Of a DNA stretch of 64,000 nucleotides, positions 52,371 to 64,000 are shown piece by piece (position 1 is the stretch's first letter; each line of letters begins with the position of its first letter). A program made the position numbers and the translations under genes. Origin of the DNA: Hymenolepis diminuta (lineage: Eukaryota > Platyhelminthes > Cestoda > Cyclophyllidea > Hymenolepididae); NCBI GenBank assembly GCA_900708905.1, contig CAADRB010000005.1:2199689-2263688 (forward strand). The letters run 5' to 3'. The notes under the pieces were generated by a model. That model had not been told where the DNA came from and did not search any database. It saw nothing but the letters and a program-made list of their open reading frames with translations.

Positions 52371-53116
52371 TCCTCCTCTCTTTAAGGCTTATTGGACTAT
52401 CCGTAAAGGAATTTCAGCCACTTCCCAAAAATATATATTTTTTGTATAAAAGCGCATAATAATTAGATAGACGATGTAATAAAAGAGGCTTTAGAAGAAA
52501 ACCCCAATAAATTTTATTAGGGGCATCTAAAAAGGGACACTACCCGAAATACGTCTTGGTCTTCATTAAAATATTCATGGAAGAAAGAAGAAATACAAAT
52601 TTCACGGACTTTGCAAAAAAGAGTTCTACACAGATCCTACATAGCCCCCTGTGTCAATAAATTTCATTACTTGACCTCTCAATGGCGTTTGGTTAGAAAT
52701 CAGTGGATAAAACCTATTTTCAAAAGTAAAGGTTTAGATTCATTCGCGTTCACTTAGTCGGTTCCAATCCAGTTGACTGCAAGGGAAGTTACACACCGTA
52801 TTCACCCAGTTCAAAAGATTGGCGGCACCTCTTCCATCCTTAGAGTTATAGAGGCAAATTTTTGCTTCTAATGACCAAGATGTGAGATTGTTGAATAAAT
52901 AATTAATTTGCTAGTTGAATAATTTCAAACTTTAAATATTTAAATTAAAATAATTGTAGATTGTTAACCTATTTTTACCCGTTTATTATCATTATAGAAT
53001 GCTTGCATAAAAAAGGAACCCGAGACATGTATTTGTAAGTTAAATGCAATAAATAATACTAAACGCTATTTTTTTATAATTGTTCTCAGTTTACTTGAAG
53101 TAAGTACTTATTTTAG

Positions 53117-56100
53117 CTCTAAAGGCAGCCCTTTTAATACAAACATGGTATCGTCGACATCAAGCCGAATTGGAAATGCGTCGACGATGCGCCTGGAAGA
53201 TATACGAATTCTTTGAATACAGTGGCGCCGATGACCAAAGACATGTAAATATGTGTATTTATGCAAAAAATGATTGTTTTTCATATCCTCACATCATTTG
53301 CTCTCTTTCTAATTCATATTATAAGAGAGGTATCATCACATACTACTAAATAATTTTAATTGTTTTAGCTCAAAGAATTCTTCAATTGGATTCTTTCAAA
53401 CTATAGCCGTGAGTTTGCAAATACTCTAGATATAAAATTATTGTATAAATTGTTATTGTCATTTTAAAGAAAATGTTTAGAAACATATTCACTAATGTTA
53501 CTCTATTCTTCTGCCATAAATTTTGGGAGTTTTGTTGTTGTGGTATTTAGTATCTTTCGACTATTTTTAGGACCATTCAAACTGTTCGACTTTTGAAAAC
53601 AGAAATATAATTAAAGAGTTGAATTAAGGGCTTTGTTTTATAGTAATGGTATTTTTTATTGCCTGTGAGGAAGTAAAAATAAATTGTAATTTATTATTCT
53701 TATTAAAGGAGGCCCGAAACTATTCCATTAGAGGATAGAGAGAATAGTCGGCTAGAAATAAGATAATGAATCCATATTAGGAAGAGTCTTTATTTGAACA
53801 AAATGAAGCAGCGCTGCGAAATTCAAACTCACTGGCCTGACTCCTGGCTACTTCAGTAACCGAATGTTCACGACGTTCAAAGTTGTTTGATGGTTGATCA
53901 AATTGAGCATTTGGTCAAAATATCGTGATGTATTTCTTACTTCAAACTACGCCAGGTAAAATATTTCTGACAAGGCAGAGCAGCAACATTAGTTAGTAAG
54001 AATTATTTAAAATTCTGCTATTTAAGTAGGGAAATAAATCTTATTTCTGTTTAATCTCAGGGATTTATCAAGACAAAGTGAATCACAATATAATAGACTT
54101 TGTGCATCTGTGTCGTCGAATACTTTTCACTGGCTGATATTGTCAAACTGATTGAGTAAGTTAAGAAGTGCATTGAGAGGATTTCATGATACACCGTGCG
54201 TATTTGAGTGGCGATAATAATACTCTGAGATAGAAGAGGACTCAAATCTATTTTTTACCAAAATTTTAAACCATTTTTCATTTAGAAACTTAATTACATT
54301 TTAATTGTTCCTACCGTCATTTACAGAATTTAAAGCACCGTTGGTGAAATAGAAAAGGAGCGGCAGAATAAATTCGAAAATTTTGTACCTGTTTAATTAT
54401 ATTAAATTATGTACACGCAACTCGAATATTTACACTGGGCTAGGAGAATGCTATGCAGTTGTATCATCGGGGAAAGTTAAATGAATAATTTAACTACTGT
54501 AATCTAATTTCTGCTCAGTATTTATAATTTCCCTGGAAATTATTTAAATTTCTCGCTTACCTGTTTTATTATTTCCTACGAAGAGGATCAAATTAAACAA
54601 ACTCTTTTGAAAATTAAGACGCAAATTCAACTCGGTTATGGAACACTCTTTGAACATAATAGATGAATAAACGAAACTCTCAAATTCCAAAGCTCTTCAA
54701 TAGGGGAACATAAGAGACCTCTCAATGAAACTGAATGCTCTTAAATTTTCTTCCAAAGTAAATTACGATTTATTGATAATAAAATATCCCTTCAACAAGT
54801 CTTATATTTTTAAGGGAGGTCATTGAGATTATTTGAACTCATTCATCACCGATCCAATTCCACATAGGCTAAAAGAGAATAGATACAGAGAGCAACAATA
54901 TATCTGCGGGTGATGGAAACGGATAATATTGTACATGCGGTATAAAAAGCTAAACCGAATTTGTCCTGTAATTCGCGCATTCAGAACATCAGTTACCTTG
55001 AATTCCATATCATTTTCAATTTGACCATCGTGTGATGCAGAAATAATAATAACCGCTATTTTTATTAAAACCTCTGTAAGCTTGTTATAAATTCTTAATA
55101 TTGTGTCGAATATCGAGTTTAAAAGAAGGAAAAATGTAAGTCTGATTGAATAAAAAGCCGAGAGAAGTAAATTTTTTCGAAAAGTACAAAAAAGTATTTT
55201 CTTTCAGATCCCCTAACTTTCACAATACTTTTAAATCTACTCTTCACTGAACTAATTCTTTCAAAAATTAGCCTCAAATGTTTAATGCCCGAAAATTATC
55301 GTTATGATACCTTTAAAAGCCTCTAATCACAAATAGTATTTTGATATAATATTAAAAATACAGCTAATTTCATAAACATACTTGTTAATTAATAAAAAAT
55401 AAATTTGAACATGATCAGCGGCACTTTCTCAAACTCAATGGCCCACAGGAAAGTCAAGTTCTCAATCAAAAAGCACATTTTCTCAGAATCTGGAACGAAG
55501 ATGGCAAAAGATGAACCTGACGGGAAAGAGTGATACAAAATGGAAGAGCAGTACCGACAGAGGACACGGTTCTCACGAGCATTCTAAATTCAGCAATGAG
55601 TACATTCAAAGTCTGATTGACTTTCAAAAGCAAGGGAAGGTAAACTGAACTTTGATGTGGTAAACTTTTTCATAGAATTTAATCATCTTCATTTGTTTTC
55701 TTACGTACTAGCCAAATACAATAGTTAATTAATTAATTAATAACAGTTATTTTCAACGGTTATTTAGAATAAATATTCAAATAATGTTATTAACGCCATT
55801 ATAATGACAAACTAAATTTTTACGTTTTATTTTGGAAACAAATTTTCAGTGAAATGATAAAGAATCAAATAATAGTTGCTAGAATATTAGTGGAGTACTG
55901 ATTATTTTGTAATAAATATTAGAATCCAAAGTTAAAAAAGAAGAAAAATGTTAATATATGTAAATTTAACTATATTAAAATGCCATATATTATACAAAAT
56001 AATATACTTAAAATGCATTTATTATGTTTTTAAATTTTAAGTTTGGGTTTGTAATATTTTGTTTTGTCTTAGGCCCTCGATTCCGAACTGGTGTGCGAAG

Positions 56101-59100
56101 TACTCGAGGAAGCTACGATGATTCTTCAAGCAATTCCAAATATCCAAAAGGTCTCCACGGCATTATTCCATAGAATCACCATCTGTGGAGATCTTCACGG
56201 TCAGATGGAAGATCTTGCTCTTATTTTCCAAATGGTATAAATTTTGTATGTATGTCGCGAGCTCAACAGTAGAGTCACTAAATGTTAAGATACAAAGATT
56301 ACAAACGCAAAGGATTTGGTGATAAGTTGATTATAATGAGACTTTTTAAAGAGAGGAGAATAGGGAGAAGTGGGATATAAAGGCAGAAGGTAGGAAGAGC
56401 TAGTGAAAAGAACTGGTCATGAGAGTTCATAGGCGGAATTTGGAGAGAGGAGGGCCGAGTAAATAAGAGCGGTAGAAACAGGAACGTATGAGTTGATCCA
56501 GGGGGACAATCACCTAAGTATATTTAGATAAAGAGGTGAAATACGGCTGGGAAGATAAACATATGACATAACTATTTGTTTAGTAATTCAGGGGACTAAT
56601 CAGGACATTAAAATTTTTGAATATGAACTATTCGTTAAGTAACTATAATTGGGTCCAAAGTTTGATTCTTTGAGGCCTTGACTTTACTCCCTTTTAATCT
56701 CCGCCTCATTATTTATTGGACTTACTGTTAACCGATTTCAGTTGCCTTCCCACAATCAAAAATTTTCAATGGTTTGACTTATGGTTGGTTAGGATAATAC
56801 GAAGCTTAATGCCACGTGAACCTTATAAGTATCATTCATGTTTACATTCTACAAAATATTATAATTCCAAATTTAACTGCAATTATCCGTGCAAACTAAT
56901 TATAATTAGCTAATTTCAGAATGGACTACCGGATATATTCAATCCCTACATATTTAATGGAGACTTCGTTGATCGAGGCAGCAATTCTGTAGAAGTGCTT
57001 ATTATTCTACTGGCATGTTTGATCGCTCATCCTTCTGCGGTATTCCTGAATCGTGGAAATCACGAAGATCCTCTGTTAAATAAGAGGAAAATTAAATGAA
57101 TCTTTTTAAATTGACTTATTTACACATGTAACCATGTCATATTTGTTGTAGATATGGGTTTGTGGATGAAATCCGTTCAAAATATCCAGTAAGTAAATTT
57201 CATGCATTTTTATCTCAATACACTTTGAACTATTGAAATACCCTTGTAACTGCAATCGGTTAATTCATCGGTGAATATAGTGGGATCTGTTGGAAAGAAA
57301 TAGACTTTGGAGTTGAAAAAAATTAAAGTTCATTAATTTTTAAAAGTGGCATTTAACCACTGACTGCCTACCGAGCTAAATTAAACCCTTTCCTCCAAAT
57401 TCGTTACTCTAGATATTGAGAGAGTTTCTCAAAGAAGAAATTAAATAATCTCTTCTCCGGTCCTCCCTAATTTGATAGTACTTCATGTCGAACATTTAAA
57501 ATTTTGTACTGATTAAATCCCACTTAAATAAAGTTCCAGCCTTGTCACTTGGATTGGTTTAGACTGGGAAATTTCAATTTTGTCAGTATTTTCAATTGGC
57601 CATTGTTAAGATCAGTCAAAATTATAATCTTTGCATATTGATTTAAATTTCAGAAGCAAAGTAAGAAGATTCTGAAACAAATTGAGACCCTCTTCTGCTC
57701 CATTCCTCTCTGCACAATTCTGGATGATGTTATTCTTGTATGTCATGGCGGCATTTCCAGAACTACTGACCTCTCGAAGATAATGAAAATTGATCGTAAA
57801 ATGGTAGGCAAGACTTTCTTAATCTTAAATAAAGTGGGATCTATATCACATGACAAGATTTGATTCAGGCTGTAAATATAAATTGGTTTTGGTTAGTATT
57901 TACAAATGCTCTATGTTTTAGCCAGCTGTTACCTGTCACCCCTAACGTTGTTCGAATTGGATAACAGCGTCTTTTACTTATTAAAGTGAAAGGATCTTCT
58001 CTGAAGAATCTTTTTAACAAAGTTTTATGAAAACTGCAGCTATCATATTAAAAGCAGACTTCTACTGCATAAGATCTTGACTAGAGTGCAGTTGACTCGG
58101 TCTGGGAGGAAGAGAAGGAAGAAGTGTAGTCACTCAAAGGCTCAATTTTCAAAAGCATTTAATGGTATAAAAGAGATGGTGAAAAGGTGAAGAGAATCCA
58201 TCGGTGGGATGTGATTAGCTCATTTCGAGAGCTGTCCACATCGGAAACACAATTAAAATATCTGACAGATACTTCGATTTCTACATAATTGAAAGAAACC
58301 TGAAAGGTCTTCAACGGCAGCAGTAGTAGCATTCAACCGAATTGAATGAAACAACAAGAAACATTTAATTCCTATCAGTTTGACAGTTTAGGCTAAGCCT
58401 AAAACATAAAAGAGCAAGTGGGAACTATTCCAATCTTTTCTTTACGGAAGTGCTCCATTCACATGAAGAAAACTTTGTTTATTGATTTTCGATCACTTAA
58501 TTCTATCCACTTTGGATTTTCCAATAATAATACTATCCCTATATAATCTAGCTTGACATTGATCCGATGTCAAAACTGATGCAATCCCGTCCTACAAATC
58601 TTAATAGGACCGCAAGGCTTTTCCTTTTCATCTTTCAACTGGAGGTCTATTCTTCAATAAACCTCTTCTGCTATTAAGCTTACTTTTCGTCTCTCTTCTG
58701 CAACAGCAAATATTTAGTCATTAGAACATGCATTTACCGAAGTACTATTCGGTTCTTTTCTTGATGGTTAATTAGATTGAAGTCATAGGGGGCAACTCTA
58801 CGTTTCGTTCTCGGATTTAATAAGGGAAAAAACAACGATGCATCTTGATTAAAGTACATAGAGTAATCTTCATTCTATCAAAATTTGATCACTCTCGTTT
58901 TTAAAGACAGTCTTCCAGCTCCGCTAAATATCTGAGTATTTTATTTCTTATAGTTTTCCTCAGTTCTCCAACCTACACTTGAGGGAGAAAATGCCGTTTC
59001 AATTGATGACTGGCGACAGGTAAGTTGGTAGATTGTTGCTATTTTTACCTCACTATGACAATCAAAGGGTCATTCATGAAAAGCAGTACTTATCTACAAT

Positions 59101-60398
59101 GCACATCAAACTTTCTGCCTTCTACCGGCATTTCTCCTACCTATAAAAAAGATAGGGAACAAAATATGGCTGTAGTTATATAATATTTAGTTGCATAAAC
59201 GCTAGGAATTAATAAATACGTTGCATATTTATTACAACCTCTTTTATTCCTTCTGACAAATCGTTACAATTGATCGTAGAGGTGTTCCTTAATTTTGCTC
59301 AATTCTTGACTAACAACTCACTATTTAATATAGAGGTCAAAAATAATATTTCTGTATTTACAAATAGGACGTATGCAAATATAACATTAATTTTTTAAAA
59401 GGAAAAAAGAGTATTTACTATGGAATTCGGTATTTTAGTTGAATCCAGGACATAGCTATGTTATTTATCTGAAGGCGTGTATTTCCATAATCCCATTAAC
59501 TTTGGACGCCCATATCATTAGCGAGCATCTCTGTTTGCCCATTCTTAGAAATCTCTATCAAAGTAATTTAGTCTTGGTCTTAACTGGCCAAAACTTGAGA
59601 AAATTTTGTATTGATGATGAACAGTTCATCATGAATGATGGCCGGAAATTTATTGTTGAACGGAAAAGGACCTTAAGTCTTGGAATCGTCATAAGTTCAT
59701 GCGAAAATTCACCAGCTAATCTCATTCGCACTGCTTAATTTATTTATTCGTAGTTTTCCATTACGATCACAATGTAAGTATTATAAGAATGACTCAGTTA
59801 TACCCTGTGATCGAATCGAATAAAGCTTCCAATATAACGGATGTGTGGTTGTCTCCTTTTAATTAAATATTGTTCTATGATCCCATTCACGCCTATCTGC
59901 ATGGTAATTTTTACCATGCCTACAGGTGAATTTGAGCACTGTTCCTTTCACTCAATTTTAGTTCGACATAATCTTTTAAAATTCTTAACTTCCATTCTGT
60001 TTTCAAATTCACAAATTCAGAAAATCAATGCTTATTTGCTATTTTCAACCGCAATATGAATTTTCGGTAAAGGATTTTCATGAAGTGCTTAATCATACCT
60101 TCCAAAAATAAGCCTGTCTGCTTTCATCCCATTCCATTTAGTTATTTAAAGTTGCCTGTGCATTAATAGCATGCTAATTTCGGGAGAGCATGATACTCTA
60201 CTTTTCCTCTAGGTACTCGATGTCCTTTGGAGTGATCCACAAGTGGCGCCAGGCTGCAAGCCGAACATCAAACGGGGCGGTGGGAGTCATTTCGGTCCCG
60301 ACGTAACTGCCAATCTCCTGAATCATCTAAAAATTGGTATCCTAATTCGTTCACACGAGTGTTGTCCTAATGGCTGGAAAATGGATCACAATAATCAG
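53117..60398 (+). CDS. PPEF: PPEF-type serine/threonine protein phosphatase, partial
   Basis: This is a homologue of the rdgC/PPEF phosphatases, PPP-family enzymes with an N-terminal IQ motif and C-terminal EF-hands. Nine exons are seen: 53117-53244, 53369-53408, 55419-55639, 56073-56234, 56920-57086, 57152-57188, 57654-57803, 58954-59019 and 60213-60398. The IQ region is [20 protein letters not shown]. Catalytic motifs are complete as far as seen: GDLHGQ, GDFVDRG, RGNHED, VCHGGIS and LIRSHEC, with [11 protein letters not shown] before the last. The linker of exon 3 is poorly conserved and Ser/Lys-rich. All exon phases agree, including the 57086/57152 junction, whose donor reads GA instead of GT. 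The initiating exon is missing at the 5' side. The VITxFSASNYY segment and EF-hands are not found before 64000, so the 3' part lies outside or far away. Orthology to PPEF1 versus PPEF2 is not resolved. Confidence 0.88.
53409..55418. other. PPEF intron 2
   Basis: About 2 kb with no recognised exon or repeat family. It separates NWILSNYS from ALSQTQWP in phase 1. It is strongly A+T-rich. Confidence 0.55.
56235..56919. other. PPEF intron 4 with dispersed repeat copy
   Basis: Contains a purine-rich tract at about 56335-56480 and, at 56685-56765, the second copy of the repeat seen at 62-145 (TTTATTGGACTTACTGTTAAC, then CGATTTCAGTTGC and TTCCCACAA). Confidence 0.5.
57087..57151 (+). other. 65-nt PPEF intron with non-canonical GA donor
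   Basis: Exon 5 ends AATAAGAG and the next base pair is GA (GAAAAT), while the acceptor GTTGTAG is ordinary. Joining 57086 to 57152 restores the family sequence [10 protein letters not shown]. Reading through gives KIK and a stop. No nearby GT gives the correct frame. Confidence 0.6.
57189..60212. other. PPEF introns 6-8
   Basis: Three introns (57189-57653, 57804-58953, 59020-60212) interrupted by the exons at 57654-57803 and 58954-59019. I recognise no repeat family or other gene in them. An open frame at 59439-59738 (+) has no family similarity and is not treated as coding. Confidence 0.5.
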
Positions 60399-63300
60399 GT
60401 TTGATGCTTTATAAACTTATGAGTAACTTTAATAGTTTCATTTTGTAAGTAATGCCAATGCTTGAGGTTGAAACTGAAGGTTTTACGATCTTCAAGCCGA
60501 TATCCCAGCCAGAATTAGAAAAAAAAATAATTTTTTTTTCTCATAGCGAAAAATTATTACTGTTAAACTCGAACAATGTGCAGTATAACGCAATTCATAG
60601 TAGTTCATAAAACACCTTCAGGGATAAGCGTTGTTTTCAGTAATAAAAAGAGAAAGATAATAAAATATCAATTTTGATAAGGAAAAATACTTAATTATTA
60701 TTCATTAGTATATTTTCATTTTGACACCTCCCATTTTTAACCTGCGCCATCCTTGCAGAACTTCTTCGGGTTCGTTTGAGTCCTTCTGTTGGTTCTGCAT
60801 TCCTTTCCTGCGACTTATTCCTTTTTCATAGGCGTATTGGAGTGATTAAAGGAACTCTGGCCTGCATTTTACATCAGTTCCTGGATGAGTAACCGTCCGG
60901 AAGTTCTCGAGTACAGCTTTCAGCTTTCTTGGTATGACACCGATCTCTTTTTTTTCGCTTCGGATGTCTGGAACAGAATACCACATTCGTCTTTGGTTTC
61001 GAAGGAAGATCTCTATTTCCTGTCTTACCAATAGCATTCAATTTCATTACTGGTATCGATTGGATGACTGTCGCAGGAGCTAGTTGAGAATGCTTCTTAC
61101 TTTTCTTCTCCTCTTTCTGATTGTTCTTGAAACACGTTCATGGGGATTTTCATTCTGCTACCTATCCTCCCTTGAGCTGGCTATTGACAGCTCAAGATCG
61201 CTGGTTTAGTCTTCTGAATGATCTTTTTCTTTCTGAATTCTGGTTTCATTCAGTACATTGTTTCCTTATGTCCTCATTTACCACACAATATGAGGTTTGT
61301 GGGAACAAAATTGGGTAAAGTGCAACTCATTGTAAAACTAGCATTCAGTTAGAGTTTTACGAAGAGTAGAAGCATTCTGAAATACAGTTTCAATAGAATT
61401 TTGACTGACGCATTTGTGCTCACCAGAGATCTGTTGATTCATGTCACTATTGCACTTGATGTCCAATTTTCTGCATTCATTGGCAAGATCCTCTAATACA
61501 AAGCTTCCTCATTCTGAGGATCCGATAATGTATATCAGTTTGACAAATTTTTCGAATACCACTCAAAAACAGTAGACATTTGAAATGATCCACCGTAATA
61601 GCAGAAAAATTACAGATTTCAAAAACCGGATTGAGACGGCAAGCGTAGGTCATTCAATCTTCACCATGCCCTTTAGTGAGAGAAAGATATTTGAAACATT
61701 TTTACAGTTCGAAAGACCGAACAGATCAGAGGGAATCGAGATTGCTTTAACCTATTTTAGATCGGTGATTTTTTGGACGGATGGCACATTTGAACCTTTC
61801 GTTTTCAGAAAGCCCTAACTTCAGCAGCAAAAGTCTAACTTTACATCATCTGGGATACCAGCAATATCGTTTCGGTGAACTTTCTTACACTTTTAAACCA
61901 GTTAGCTAAAGTTTGATCTATTTCTGGGCCATAATGAAATTTACTAACTATTAAACTAGCGAATCTACAGAAAATATACAATGTTTCAGTTTTCATATTC
62001 ATAAATTTAAAAAATCGTTCTTGTAACAGTTTTCAAAATTACCGCTATCACTAGCATTATATGTTTCTCAATAAGTGGAAATACAATTATTTGCTTGCAA
62101 GAGAGGAAGTATGTATAATGCACTCCGAGCGCCATTGTAGTACTACCAGTTGCAATGGTAACAAGAGTCGGAGAACACATAGAGAAGAAACTGCTTAGTT
62201 CTAATTGCGAAATATTAAATTATTAAGAATAACTTTATACAACTTACCCAGTTGCCCACCTTACAGAATTACAACTACTCATACCCTATAAAGAGGAAGG
62301 AAGGCGTCTTGTAACTCAAACAACGGTCCACTGGTGAAAAAATAAATGTTTTTATATAGATTTGAATATGGGATAAATTACTGGCTGACCGGTCGTTCAT
62401 TATGGGCAGTCATGGCTTCTTCACCAGTGGTCTTACATATCTAAGTTTGAGCGTAGAAACCCAAAAATTGATAGTTCAGTACATGAGGGATGAACTTACG
62501 AGTGCACCGACTGCATTCTTGATTTAATTGATCAAACGCACCGAAAATATTCGACTTGGCCTCCTAACGAACTTTTTATGGTCTAGATAAATTCAATTTA
62601 ATATTCACGAAAAGTGAGGCTACGCAGCAGGGCAACTTACTTCGATCGTCATCATCCAAATAGATGGAAAAATGCGTTATAATAAATGTAGTGATACCGA
62701 GGAAATCAAGCAAATTGAGACGATTGAAAAGTTTGCAAGTGTCCTCATTGGGTTATGTAACGTGGGGATTAATATGAAAACTCAGATTCCAAATGGGATA
62801 AAGCGAATAATCTTAAGAGTGACACAACTTTAATAGTAAACTTCTTGGAGTTACATCAGATAGGACTGAGAGAAAAAGGAAGCATATGGTAACAGTCCAA
62901 GGGGAGCTAGATGACTATAAGCATACATTTTGGGAGCACATAAAGTGACTAATCGCTAATAATAAAAATAATTTAGGCTCATACATAGTGTCCGTTGATC
63001 ACAACACTCTACTTCAATTTTGATAAACAACATCCTCTATCATTTTCTCCAGCCCGTAATACGATTAACCATTTTATCAGCTTGAGTTGCCATCTATTTG
63101 GCATAACGTGGGGCCAAGACGTAATGTTTAGTCAAACGCACTGTTGCACTGTATGCTGCAATTGCTCAGACCCCAGAGGGAGGTTTAACCAAACAAGACT
63201 AGTCTAGTAACCAGATATTTATTAATGAAAAGAAGATTTGTATGCGTATACTGTAATGGGTTTGTTCCAGTAGCGATTGGCCGGAAAAGATTGAACCAAT

Positions 63301-64000
63301 CATTGGATGTGCCAGAATGTGATTGGTCAGAAAAAGGACCAATCGATTAATCGCGATTGACCCCGTCATGTAGTGATCTCCCATAGTAATGGCGTAGACG
63401 TGATAAAGTAATGATGAATAATTGCGGGCCATTATTCTTTCGCGTCCATGCCACCATTTCCTGGTTTTCGAAGACTGAGGACAGTTATCAACCATTCCAT
63501 TTATTTATAAAATATCAAATCTAGAAAATGGGATACTTTTGATTCTGCGTTATAGTTAACTTCCAGATGTTTTCCTATTTAATGAAACCAACTTGTCACA
63601 GGTTACAAATAATAAACATTCATTAGAATACTAATGTGGGAATATTCGGTTTGTCCGATTGTAGAAATCTATCATTTATTTGAATAATATGTTATAACCT
63701 TGCCTTGAATGTAAAATCTGTCCCATTCATATCCCAAGATGAAATTGGACATATTTTTCAATTGGAATAACATAAAAGGTTTCTGCGCTCCTTTTTCCTG
63801 ATTTCATCAAATATATTTATTAAAATCCCTTTGTTTAAATCACCTCAGTAGAACTTTTTTACCCAAGAAGATAATTTATTGGGTATATGATTAAAAAAAT
63901 CTAGTCTGTTTTAGGTCATACCTTATGTGAGGAGATTAAATATTGAGCCTTACGCTTGACATAGTTGGATTCAGAGATGGAAATCGTTACCAAGGTCACT
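60399..64000. other. Right-end stretch without recognised exons
   Basis: If the PPEF gene continues, this is intron. Scattered open frames (for example 61585-61818 plus and 61037-60846 minus) have no recognised family. A pyrimidine-rich part at about 60720-61200 has long but broken frames. A cluster of CCAAT/ATTGG motifs with a hairpin lies at 63268-63362. An 11-bp inverted repeat (CCACTGGTGAA) brackets about 62327-62442. Confidence 0.4.
63268..63362. repeat. CCAAT/ATTGG cluster with inverted repeats
   Basis: Five or six ATTGG/CCAAT pentamers occur in under 100 bp in alternating orientation. GATTGGTC and GACCAATC form an 8-bp stem separated by about eight bases. A similar weaker pairing (GATTGGCC with AACCAATC) lies just to the left. 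It could be a promoter-type NF-Y cluster or simply a foldback. Confidence 0.45.

Larger units (their letters stand above)
44690..53116. other. 8-kb repeat-containing non-coding stretch
   Basis: No complete gene is recognised. It contains two SINE-like copies (45595-45775, 46540-46690), a gypsy-associated repeat (46985-47180), an LTR-like element (49804-50140) and one copy of the four-copy repeat (52110-52370). A relatively G+C-rich part around 47540-47700 and a GA-rich tract near 47975-48000 could be regulatory. The missing 5' exon(s) of the PPEF gene should lie at the right end. Confidence 0.45.

Noticed and set aside
60720..61320. Pyrimidine-rich region with long broken frames on both strands
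   Set aside because: Neither strand gives a recognisable exon or mobile-element protein; frames break repeatedly.

Overview
The window looks like nuclear DNA of a parasitic flatworm, most plausibly a cestode; a hymenolepidid-like, A+T-rich genome is my inference. The evidence is spliced animal genes on both strands, many introns of only 32-43 nt beside introns of several kb, decayed flatworm-type Ty3/gypsy and mariner copies, tRNA-derived SINE-like repeats, and splice-acceptor AGs placed directly at start codons, as expected where mRNAs are spliced-leader trans-spliced.

Layout. 1-4.0 kb: non-coding. 4.0-9.0 kb (+): POLR3F, an RNA polymerase III subunit, with a broken Ty3/gypsy element in its fourth intron. 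10.4-12.8 kb (-): mitochondrial ribosomal protein L24. 13.9-14.9 kb (+): dead mariner. 15.2-17.6 kb (-): a MICU-family calcium gatekeeper, head-to-head (about 420 bp) with the spliceosomal helicase DHX16 (18.0-24.8 kb, +). 26.0-30.9 kb (-): a tight same-strand trio, ISCA2, WRAP53 and LYRM9 in transcription order. 32.0 kb (-): a C-terminal coding exon I cannot name. 34.5-41.9 kb (-): a TM7SF3-like seven-transmembrane protein whose 4.5-kb intron is full of repeats. 42-53 kb: mostly repeats and non-coding DNA, with one candidate exon near 44.5 kb. 53.1-60.4 kb (+): a PPEF-type calcium-regulated Ser/Thr phosphatase, incomplete at both ends, with its 3' part apparently beyond the window. 60.4-64 kb: no recognised gene.

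The genes are mainly housekeeping. Four are mitochondrial or mitochondrial-type (MRPL24, MICU, ISCA2, LYRM9); POLR3F, DHX16 and WRAP53 act in RNA synthesis, splicing and RNP assembly. No biosynthetic cluster, CRISPR array or prokaryotic system is present. The points most worth checking are the possible trans-spliced ISCA2-WRAP53-LYRM9 unit, a GA-AG intron in PPEF whose flanking phases fit exactly, a GC-AG intron in TM7SF3, a SINE-like family of at least seven copies, a 335-bp LTR-like pair, and a four-copy repeat without obvious coding. Exon coordinates were worked out by hand from reading frame, splice signals and remembered family sequences; errors of a base are possible.
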